From Dysidea avara (taxonomy: Eukaryota; Porifera; Demospongiae; Dictyoceratida; Dysideidae), in NCBI RefSeq assembly GCF_963678975.1, contig NC_089274.1, positions 21,723,133 through 21,787,132 of the forward strand: a stretch of 64,000 bases of DNA. The letters are read 5' to 3'. The translations under genes were made by a program, and so were the position numbers. Below, piece by piece: positions 48,550 through 60,100 of the stretch (the stretch's first letter is position 1; each line of letters opens with the position of its first letter). A model generated the notes under the pieces. That model did no database searches, was not told where the DNA came from, and worked only from the letters and a program-made list of their open reading frames with translations.

Positions 48550-50526
48550 TCACTTCAAGAGCTTTTTAACACATCCTGTGGCTGGGCATCCTTCTTTTCT
48601 TCCTTTCTGCAAATGAGTTCTTGGTTTCTTATCATACACATGATCAGTGCATTCTTCCTGCACAAAAATGTACAAAACTAGCTAATCATGTTAGTACAGT
48701 TAAGGTATTAATTAGCATACTTCTTTGACATGATACTTTTTTGGTTGACCACGTTGACACTGGAGCTCTTGCGAACTGATCACAATAAATGGAGTGCCAT
48801 CGGCTGGTATTGTGCCATAACTCCAAAGTAATCTAGATGACTCACCTCGGTTCTTGTGCTGTTTTTCAAAGTTGTCAACATGACTAAAACAACAATGGTA
48901 AATGGCCATTCAATATATGCCACACTGGAACCATAGATAGGTGACAAAAATCAAATTCCGGCGTTGTGATCCCCAATCTATCATACTTATATCTATACAC
49001 ATGACTCACACTTTAGAAACATATGAGGTATACTTAACCCACATGCTCATGCAATCAAATATAAGTCACAAAGCTCACACAGACAAATTACCACCTATAA
49101 TTACAAAGATGTGTCTTTAGCTTTGAATACAAACAGTGTGGTTAACTACATAGTTATGGAATGTGTATGCACAAATATTTTACTATCACCATACTGTAGG
49201 TCATTTAGAGTAGCGTAGAGGATTTGTGGCACAGAGGAAAATGCTTATGATAAACTGTGACCATGCAGTGCACATTGTATGTATTAAGCGAACTGAAGGC
49301 TATTCAAACAATATGGAATTTCTCTATTACACCAGTTGTTAGCTATTACACATTTTAATCTGGAAATCAATTTGGAATGGGTAGGCTGTACAACCAGGTT
49401 AAGACGGTTCCAATACTGTGTATGAAGTGAACCCAATTTAGACAGGGGAAATAGCTCTGCCAAAAGAAGGACTGTTTTCAGCTGTGTGTCAACAAACAGT
49501 AATAATATCATGATGTCATAAACATAATGTGACAATGCGACATCAGATCTCCGACAATTAGTGAATCCCATATCATATGCATATCATGGTTATATATACA
49601 AATTGGTTACATATGTAGTAGAGGGTGCAATGCGCCTTCTACTACCTAAGAAGCCAGTTTTCACAATTCTGTTAGTTTAAAGTTAGGGTTTGACCATTAA
49701 ATTCTATTTGTAATATCGGCTATATTACCATTAGATTTAACTATATCTAAGATTCAGGGTTTCAGCAGCTAGCAGCACTGGTACAGTGGTTAGAACTGAC
49801 CAAGAGTTCATAATATAAAGTAGTAAGAGATTGAGTACCTTAATATTGTATATTATAAACTCTTGAACTGACGCATTACAAAAAATGACAAGATTGAGTA
49901 CAGAAATCTACTACTTGCTTTTTCTAAAGGCATCAGCTTCCCATGATCATGAATGTCTTTGCAGTAATGTGCCTATCATTTGGAACCCCCCTGTATGGGA
50001 TTCACTATATGGGATTAACTTACAAATTATGCCCAAGTAGTGGGGCTTTTAACGCAACTGTTTAAAATTTTAAGAACAATTGAATTACATGTACTGTATT
50101 ACTACGTATGCATAGCCCCTCTGAGCACCATGACATCACTTTGTACATACTTCGTGCATGCTTGTCATAAAGTGGCAGAATACTTAAGGGGTTGGTAAGG
50201 AATTGAATAAGTGCTTGTTCCCCAGTTGTGGGGCTTTCGCTCTTGCAAAATTGTCAAATCCCTACATAGCCGGTACTGGGAGCTAGGGGGGGGGGGGGCT
50301 TAACATTGATAGGAGCATCAACACACACACACACAAAATACAATGCAATATAAAGTCCTTAACAGTTAAATAGTCGCAGCTAGCTACATGCTGAATTGTT
50401 ACTGACTTAGTTTAGCTGTTCCATTAAACATTTACCTCTTCACATAATCCGTCAGACATGCCCGCCCATGCAGATCAAGTACTTTGTCAATGTCAACCTC
50501 CGATAGGAATCCATTGATGAAACCAT
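48550..50526 (-). CDS. Unrecognised gene between the BBOX1-like copies (3' part)
   Basis: Three exons on the minus strand join in phase: about 50526-50436, 48883-48721 and 48657-48550, ending in TGA. The first reads NGFLSEVDIDKVLDLHGRAC then LTDYVK; the second HVDNFEKQHKNRGESSRLLW, GTIPADGTPFIVISSQELQC and QRGQPKKYHVKE; the third EECTDHVYDKKPRTHLQKGR then KEGCPATGCVKKLLK. The intact frames over three exons and clean GT-AG sites argue for a real gene. The last exon is Cys- and Lys-rich. I recognise no domain. The 5' end is not found; a LINE tail at 50540-50600 lies directly upstream of the first exon seen and may have cut the gene. It could be a fragment of a domesticated transposon protein. 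Confidence 0.5.
48884..50435. other. Intron of the unrecognised gene
   Basis: Contains a 70-bp inverted repeat (CAAGAGTTCATAATATAAAG at 49792 with TATATTATAAACTCTTGA at 49850) and a segment at 49537-49571 (GACATCAGATCTCCGACAAT) that recurs at 50882-50921. A homopolymer G run is at 50287-50297. Confidence 0.5.
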
Positions 50527-50539
50527 CTTTTACGTGCAC

Positions 50540-50850
50540 ATCATTTATTATTATATTATATTTATATTATATTTATATTATATTTATTACTGTGCAGCAA
50601 TCAAAAGATTATAACGCACAGGTGTGATCATAAAAGTTACTTAAGTTATTACAAAACTCATTAGGGGTAGAGGAATTACATCAGCAGGGAGTTGGTTCCA
50701 TAATTTGATGGTTGATGGGATTTGTATGCATCAATTAGAGTCATTGGTTGGTGATTTAAGAACGACAAGCCCCAAGCAGGAAGAGTTGCGGGAAGGGTTG
50801 ACCTCGTGGTTGACATACACCGAATCGCGTGGTACCGCACGTGATTGGTG
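50540..50850 (-). mobile_element. LINE 3'-end remnant
   Basis: A minus-strand tail made of ATAATATAAAT units (50545-50600) follows CTGCACAGTAATAAA, and GTTGGTTCCATAATTTGATG at 50691 fits the terminal ORF2 xxLWNxLP block. It is about 300 bp and eroded. Confidence 0.55.
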
Positions 50851-51169
50851 GCGGATATCGATCACAGTGGTTTTGACGTCATGACATCAGATCTCCGACG
50901 ATTAGTGAAACCCGTATTGGGAAAGTCCCCCGACTATTTCCGCCATTTTATTTGGTGACGTCATTTAGGATAGAGGTCATTTGCCGGCCACCAAGTGCAA
51001 ATCGCGCACGTGCCTCTGAGACACAGTAATAGCTATAGAAAATACTCACGCGAGGTTACTTCCGCCACCGTTTTACCTTTTTCCTGTAGCTTGGACACAC
51101 CCGATTAGCCTATATACTGAGTTTAGCTACCCTTCGTCTGGATAGCTTTAAACGGAAGGTACTACTACG

Positions 51170-54100
51170 ATGCTTTCTTTCGCTCGCAAAATGCTGCTCA
51201 GTCGGCTGGCATTGCCTGCAATCAGGGTTTCCTATCCGTTAAGAACACAAGCCACAATGTCCGCCGCAGCCGTAAACATCAAAGGAGAGAACTCAATTAT
51301 GGTGAATTGGAACAAGAAGAAAGACTCTTGGAGCAAATATCACTTTGACTGGCTGAGGGATAATTGCCCCTGTACAAAGTGTAGACATCCAGGATATAAC
51401 CAGCGACTACTGAACACTTTGGAGGATGCTACCCCAACTAGTGTGGAGGTTGAGGACAGTGGCACAGCAGTAGAGGTGAAATGGAGGGATGGACATCGTT
51501 CACAATACTTGTATGAGTGGTTGTTGGCTAACAGTTACTGTCACAACAACATCAGTAAGCCTGCTAAGCCAGGAGAAGACAAGATCAAGGAGATAACACT
51601 ATGGGACCACAAGATGATGGTTGATCCACCACAAGTGAACTACAATGACATGATGACAAATGATGACAGTCTGTTAACAATGCTGAGGGGTCTCCACCAA
51701 TATGGGTTCTGTTTTGTGCTCGGTGCACCGCCCACAGAAGAGTCGATGAAAGAAGCAGCAAACCGAGTTGGCCCATTTAAAAATGGGTACTTCGGTGGCC
51801 AGCAGTGGGTCATGAAATCTGATATTCTCACAATTGAGTTAGTCCCATCTATATAGATTTGAATGGGTTGATGGACCATGTATTGTTGACTTAATGTTTC
51901 ACCTGCATTGCTATATGTCTCACTGCCTAAATTTGGTCACATCATGCAAGTTGTCACCATTATTCCATCATCTCAATGATTGTATGGAAGTAATAGACCA
52001 ACTTGCTTACATATAGCTAGGCACAGAGGAAGGAAGGCTAAATGGGTACACAATGTCAGGGGAGGGGACTTTAAACCCCTTCAATTTTAATAGTGAGATA
52101 GCTGTAATAGAGCATTTAGCTAACTCTAATAAAACAGTCAGGTGTCTGTAAAATTGTAATGAACAATGAGTTGTCTGCCCACATTGGTTTAGGTTACCTA
52201 TGATCTGAAACATATAAAATGACTTTAGACCAGAAAGCACCAGGATCTGCCACTTATAACACTATTATATCTAAATGCTGAGTTGGCTTATCTTAGCATG
52301 TGATCTTAGTACGGGTCATTCCATACCAAGTCAACAAAAAAAAATCCGGCCCCCTTTTGATTTTCGTGAAATTTGGCACAAACATGGACCCTATCAAGAA
52401 ACTTTCTTACACCAAAATTTGGCTCATTTTATTGGTCTCCCTTTAAGTTATGACCACTCAAAGTTTCTGCTGAAAATTTTATGAAGCTTACACGTCTTCA
52501 ATAAAATGGCCATAACTTTGCTTGTGATTCACATAGAACCTTCTGGGTTAGAGTTTTGAAATCCTTATTAAATTCTCTTTCAAGTGATATATATAATTGC
52601 TCAAAGGAAAAGGTCAAACCACAAAAATGTAGATTTTTCCTTTGATCTTCATTTTCAAAAATATATTCTTTAATTAAATTTATTTTTGGTTTACATGTTG
52701 CTCTAATACCTATCATTCATCACTGTGAGTTTACAGTTGGGACCAATAGTAGATCATGAGTTATAAGTGTTAATGTGTAGCCTTGTAATTACTGTTGTTT
52801 GTATGGTTCAAGTATGCAAAGATGCAATACCAATTGTAAGTAACTTTATATAATACTATGTCACAATCATTAATACATTGTTGGTTTGTAAGTAATGTTA
52901 ATTTGTTTATGTTTTGTAAGAAAACCCAGTAAAAGCTTATACTTAAATACACATATTCAAGTAATTTACCAATGATCAAGCTCGTATATATTGTTTCTGA
53001 TTATGACGCCAAGTCTATTATACAGTAGTGAAATATTGAACTTGATGACATTTTCACTAGCTACAGTAACTGCTACTGCTACTGTTAGCATTTAATGCTG
53101 ATTGTTGATATGCAAGTATGTATTTTGATACACAAATGTAGCTATGGTGAAAACTATCTAAGCCAGTCAGGGCCAATTTTTTTGGCCTTAATATTCAGGT
53201 GGCTATTTATATAGTTTGATGTGTATAAATGTCTTACTAGAACAATTTAAAGTTGGCCCTTAATAGAAAGGTGGTCTTTTGTTACAGGTGGCCACTAAGA
53301 CAAGTTCCACTGTAATTTGAAACACTTACAAATAAAACATGATGTTATGTAGCTGCATTCTTTGTTCTTAACACAGACATGAATGTTTTAGTATTGTAAT
53401 CTACTAGAGATTTTCTAAAAAGTAGTAATGAATGACTGATGCAGTATTAACAGTCTTTTCAACTTATACCTTCAAAAATTCAATTGTGTACTGATATCAA
53501 TGCATCAGATTTCATTGCATATCAAAGGTACATGTGAATGATTGTAGAGACTGTCATGCAATATGCACCACTTTCAGTCTCAAGTTTTACTATAATGCTC
53601 TGATTTAACTTTGAAGTTAATTGCCTTGACCCTTTCTTTAATTGATTGTTAATGTATTTCGCTTAAAGCTATAGATATGTATCAGTGTGCAATTGCTGTA
53701 GTGAACCTTTCTACAATGTAATTTCTATGGAACATTTCTATGATTCTAATTATAGAAGAACTATATACATTGCTATTTTTATCATGATACAGTTGATGTA
53801 TGGAGTTAAAGTCAGGTATCTTAGGGCCAAAATTTCTGGGCCTTAATGTGCAGGTAGCTGCTTAATACATTTGCATAAGTGTATAGCAACAATTTAAAAT
53901 TGGCCCTTATGGAGTAGTGGCCTTTCTATACAGGTGGTAACTTTCCACTCTATTCCATCAAATTTCTGACGAGTAAGTGGTTTTAAAAGTGTACATTTTT
54001 CCAGCAAAGGCATTGTTTATAGGTACAAGTATATAAAGTTGGCCTGTAAGTGGTCAGTAGTAGGCTTGCTCTTTCAAAGTATGATTCAAAAGTGATATAC

Positions 54101-57100
54101 AGTGTAATATACCTTAGCGGCTACCTTAAAGGCCACCTTTTTATAAGAGCCAATTTAAAATAGGATATTTCTACTCTAGTGCAACTATATGAAGCAGCTA
54201 TCTAGGTATTAATACCAAGCAGCTTTGGATATCACTAAGACATGGCATTTCAATTCCACTTTACATGTACATATGTATGAATAACTGTCGTTTGCATCCA
54301 TTATACACACATATAAGATTGCATGGAAACTATCATCATAATCTGTGGCTGAGTATTATTATTATTATACAGTAAGTAAAATTGAAAGAATAGATTGGAA
54401 TATCATTCGTTGTACAGTAAATCCCTTATAAATATAGCTACCCCTATAATAAGACCACCTTGTTATAGTGACCACCTCTATTTTATAGGACACTGAACTT
54501 ACAAGAAAAACATAATCAGTGATTCCTTTATTAGGCAGCCTTATTATTGCTCCAACTTTCTTAGCTTTAAAAGTGGCTCTGTTAATATGGTTTCACTGTA
54601 GTGAGCCCTTGTCAATACTATTTTAATACATAAATGATATTTAACATACCAATATAAGGCTACTTGCAATTGGTATTAGAAATTACACTCAGCAGTGATT
54701 ACAAGGCTACACATTAACACTTATAACTCATGATCTACTATTGGTCCCAACTTTAAACTCACAGTGATGAATGATAGGTATTAGAGCAACATGTAAACCA
54801 AAAATAAATTTAATTAAAGAATATATATTTTTGAAAATGAAGATCAAAGGAAAAAGCTACATTTTTGTGGTTTGATCTTTTCCTTTGAGCAATTATAAAA
54901 TGTTATATATCACTTGAAAGAGAATTTAATAAAGATTTCAAAACTCTAAACTAGAAATTTCTACATCAATCACAAGCAAAGTTACGGCCATTTTATTGAA
55001 GACATGTAAGCAAAATAAAATTTTCAGCAGAAACTTTGAGTGGTCATAACTTAAAGGGAGACCAATGAAATGAGCTAAATTTTGGTGTGAGAAAGTTTCT
55101 TGATAGGGTCCATGTTTGTGCCAAGTTTCATGAAAATCGAAAGAGGGCCGGATTTTTTTTTGTTGATTTGGTATAGAATGACCCGTACCTTAAGCATCTT
55201 ATGGTATACTAAATATATAATTAGCAATCTAATACATTGATGAAATTGGCACATACAAATGAAACTATTTGTACCTGCAGTGTTGGGAGTAACGCGTTAC
55301 TTATGTAACGTGTTATGTAATATTATTACTTTTGTGGTAAGTAAGTAATATAACGAAATACGCTATAAAAACAGGTAATATAACTCAAGTTACTTTACTT
55401 ACAAATGTAATGTGTTACCTAAGTAATATAGTTACTGTAACAAATCTAATATTACGTAATATTATTACTACAAGTAATAAAGTTACTAATCTCGTTAGTA
55501 ATCCACTGAGTATATAACGCCTAGCCACAATGAAGTAATTAAACCTACTGAATGAAGCTTATTCACCAGCTTCTTACTTATAACCAAGATTTACACATTG
55601 TTCAACAACGCAATCATGTCACGTGATAATGTGGTAGTTTCACACGTGACAGCTTAAGGCTGCAAGGTAATATAATATGTAACATTATTATAGTTACTTT
55701 TTTTTATGGGTAATATGTAACCGTAACTAAATAGTTCAGTTACAAGTAATATGTAATATGTAGCTAGTTACTTTTAAAAGTAACTTGCCCAACACTGTGT
55801 ATCTGAAAGTTAACATCTGCTTGAAACATAGCAGCTGGATAAAATTAAATTGATTACAGTGATGGTTTTATAATATTAATCAGTATACATTTGTCGAAAA
55901 TAAATTAAATTTATTATTGTGCATGTACCCATCAGCCTGTGCTCTTCTCTTTTTAGGCATGTGTCATTTGGTACAGGAAAAGTACTGCCTCACACTGATG
56001 ATCCTGTTTACTTTGAACCACCAGGTGTGTTATTTGTACACTGTTAAAATTCAGGTGTAACCAAAGCACCTTTAGGGGTGTCCAGTTGCATGTTTAAAAA
56101 CAACTCCCTTCATGTGTTAGAACTCCCTTCATGTGTTAGAAAAGGGTGCTGTGATGACACTTGGAGGGTGTGAAAGAAGAGTGCTAAGGTGCTGCAAGAA
56201 ATATAACGCCATAGTGTAAAAGTGCTACAGGGGGTGTAAATCCAGGGTGTGTGGTGGGGCACTGTTAATTTCCGACACTTTCAAAGGGTGTTCCCATTAC
56301 ACCTCATCAATGAAATGTAGTTGCATTGATTATCAATGTCGTCTATATTCAGAAGTGCAGCACTTCATGCATAGTAAACAAGTTTCCTTTAGCACAATGG
56401 GAAAGCGTTTATGCAACTATTGTTTGGAAAACCAATCCACATTAGTGACTGGATTTGACAAAACAAGGCTTCCACACACATCCACTTTTATGACTTTGAA
56501 GTACCATTATGACAACTCAATCATTATGTAGGAATATGCCGTTAGTTTCAAGCTTTGACCTGGTATATTGTACTATGCTATGGAAGGACTTTGTGCAAAT
56601 TTTAAGCCAATAGCTTGCTGAGTATATAGTCAAGTTACAGCTGGTTATAGTCAGAAAATTGGATGTGTGTGGAAGCCTAGCTTGTTTTGTCAAATTCGGT
56701 CACATATTTATTTAATTTAATAATTATTTAGAAGTTTTAATTTGAGATAAATGGTTTAGATTTAAAACTATTGTAACTTTCCAAGGCACACATATGAAAT
56801 TTACACCAGAGATGCATCAATTTATTACCTTTCAGATACCTGTAGAGTTCCTGCCAAATAAGAAAGAAAATCAGATGACTTTAATGAGCTAGCTAGCTCA
56901 CTACAATAAAATTCATATTTGTACATATGTGATGAGCTGTAAATGTGATATGCATGAGATGTACTTAGTTGGGGTAAGTAAAAATTATGTAGGGGATAAT
57001 AGTTCACATTTGCTATTTAATGATGCAAATGTGAACTATCATCTCCTACACATCACATACACTACAGGAGTTCACACTATGTACAATATTTTTAGAGCAT

Positions 57101-60100
57101 ATCCCATACACATGACACTTTTTATTGTAGAATTACGGCTGCTCACAAAGGGGTGGAAGGGGAGTGGGAAATATAGACCATAATTGAAATCCAGACATGC
57201 ATGAGGTTACAGAGCTGTTCTGGCTCCTTAGTGCCTGGTATATATGCAGCAAAATCTATTATCAACACAGAATATTATGTTGGACAACTAAAATAGGCCA
57301 TCCACCAATTCTTGTCAACCCAAGATGGTCAACCTTACCAAGGCCAGAAATTGCCATTAAGCTTTTCACACCACCTGCACCATTAAAGCCAGCCTCAAGT
57401 AGTTTGAGCTCAATACCATGAACTAGTATGATAGTGTGGCTACCCTCTGGTGGCATTTGATTTTGTCTGATGTGCAATTTGTATCAGTTTTGTAAAATCT
57501 GATACTGTTAATAGCTACAATTATATTCACTTTATAAACTGCAGGCATTTATCTTGCATGATAATTCAGGGCATGTGCTGTTGTCATGAGGGCCGATAAA
57601 TCACTTGGCCCATAAATAAATTGCATTCAAGTGTTTCTGCCTCACTTCTAAGAGTGCTAGTAATTGTATGCGATTACAGTCATAATATTAAACCCTATCA
57701 TGAAGTGTTAGACTCTGTTTGGGGTTTCCAATGAACAATTAAGGGTGTCAACACCCAATAAGTGTGACTATAAACTTCTTAAGGCGGTTTCAGGGGTGCT
57801 GCAACAACACCCCCTTGATTTTTAGAAAATTATAGGTGTCATGGTAGCACCTAAATTTTTACAGTGTATATAGTTATGAAAATGAATTAACTACAGTCAT
57901 CATTATCATCAGTGATCAATGCACCAAGTTGCAGAATACAGTACATTTATTAAAGATTTTGCTGATAACCAATATCGGCTAATATTTTAAGCCAATAAAT
58001 GTAGCCACTACTATGTGTTGCTGCATACTTATCTTTTAATCATAAAGGACTAATTTAGTTTGTTTATAGAGGCAGACAATAGCTGGTAGCACATTTAATA
58101 GCAATGCAGAAGAATATGCATTTGTAAACATTGTTTGGCACACACAAGCTATACTAGTACTGCTTTTGTCTATCATGGTACTGATGTGATACTGATCCAA
58201 TTATCGTTGCAACACTACATTTATCTATTAAATATCAATTGTCTGGGAAGTAGAGACAATTTCCTCGGTACACTGCATGTGGTTTGCTTATGATGAAACA
58301 GCACAAGAGAAGTTTTTAGTTTACACACAACAAACTATCATCTTAACTATGTGTACAGCATCAGAGTTTTGGTTTTTTGTTGTGTCATATCAATTAATTG
58401 TTACACAGCTATAAATACTGAGATGGCTTACGTGACTATTAAAAGTGCTGAATCATGGTGTTGAGTGCAGTCGGTTTTTATCAAAAAGCTTTGAAGTGGC
58501 AATATCACATAATTGTAAGTTTAAGTAAACACATTTATTACACAAACAATAGCCATTGTCCACTATCACATGTTTGTGGTAAAAAGTAAACCAAATGTGC
58601 GCTCATAGTTTACCATTTATCATAAAAGGCTTGACCATAGTATTGATTGCCGATTAATTGCCGGATTATTATTATTAAACTAGCTATCACTAATAACACT
58701 GCTTGGACATATTCAATGTATAATAGATCTGTATTGAGTGCTTGATGCAGCATTCAGTGTTCACAACCACAGTTGGGTAGGTCTATTCATTCATACCAAA
58801 TGAACACAGACAGGGGAACATAAGCACTGCAAAGAATCTTCATGATAATATGTTTGTTATAAGATTACTGGGCTCGGTGTACACATCACTTCTCATTAAA
58901 TGCATACTGTATTCAATAGTTATACCATGGTCTTGAGGGATTTGCCTGATATATATGCCCGGGCCAGCCTGAGGGCCGCAGGCCCGAGGGTGTGAGCATT
59001 TATATCAGGCAAATTCCAAGTAGCCATGGTATAAGTAATACAAGTACACAGAATAGGGACCATAGCTCATCGATAAAAAGTACTGAAACAAGTTGGAGTA
59101 GTGCATGATATTAAATCACAGTAAAACAATAAGAAGTGTAAAATCCCTACTGTGCATTTCCGTTATGGTATCTTGAACACAGTAGGGATATAACACTTCT
59201 TATTGTTTTACTGTGATTTAATATCATGCACTACTCCAGCTTGTTTCAGTACTTTTTATCAATGTGCTATGCTCCCTACTCCAGCTAAAAATTACAATTT
59301 TTTGTGTACTTGTTTGTTAACTTTTTTTGTACTACGAAATAATTATTATGACTGGTGAACCCACGAATACTGCATCTGAAATGGCGCCGAGCACCCCAAT
59401 TATCGTTTGAAAAGTGAAGTATCCATTACGCTTCGTTGTCAGCTATGTTTAACCCGTTACACAGCATTTCGAATCAAGAACTGTTCAAAAAGCACCTCTG
59501 CAATCCATGTATACCAAAAGAAATGGTGCTGCATGCTCCAGTTATATCAATTATCATCTGAAAAGTGAAGTATCCATTACACTTTGTTTTCGGCTATGTT
59601 CACAGCAGTACAAATCAAGAACTGTTTGAAAAGTACCTCTGTCATCAAAATAGCCACTATGACAAATACGGATGATTTCCATTACAAAAGGAAGCCATCA
59701 CGTGCTATTGTCAAATCAACACTTTTTGCTGTCAGCAAAGATGAATGGGACACAAAGGAGGACACTGGTACATATAAGTCCAAAGAATGCATTGTATGTA
59801 CTGCCAAGTATGCCAAAAGCCAAAAGTATGCCAAAAGGCACCTGTTGGGCCAAAACGACGTTGAACAGTGAAAAAATCAAGCCCGTAGCCTTAGCTGTTA
59901 TCAAGTTATGCTTGTCTGAAGGCATCAGTCAGTCAGTCAGGCAGTCAGTAGAAAGTTCTGTAGCAACTAGTTGAAAGTGTTTCGGGTCCACCTAAAAGCT
60001 TGTTTGGGCTTAGTTTTACCTAACCAATACTGCGTCATCGTCGTCAGGGAAAATTGAGGCTGTTTTTTGTGATATCTTGTGGGCCACACCTACTCCTTTG

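Noticed and set aside
59584-59974. Overlapping 95- and 100-codon open frames
   Set aside because: They lie within a repeat arm; the inverted partner arm at 61380-61740 does not preserve either frame.
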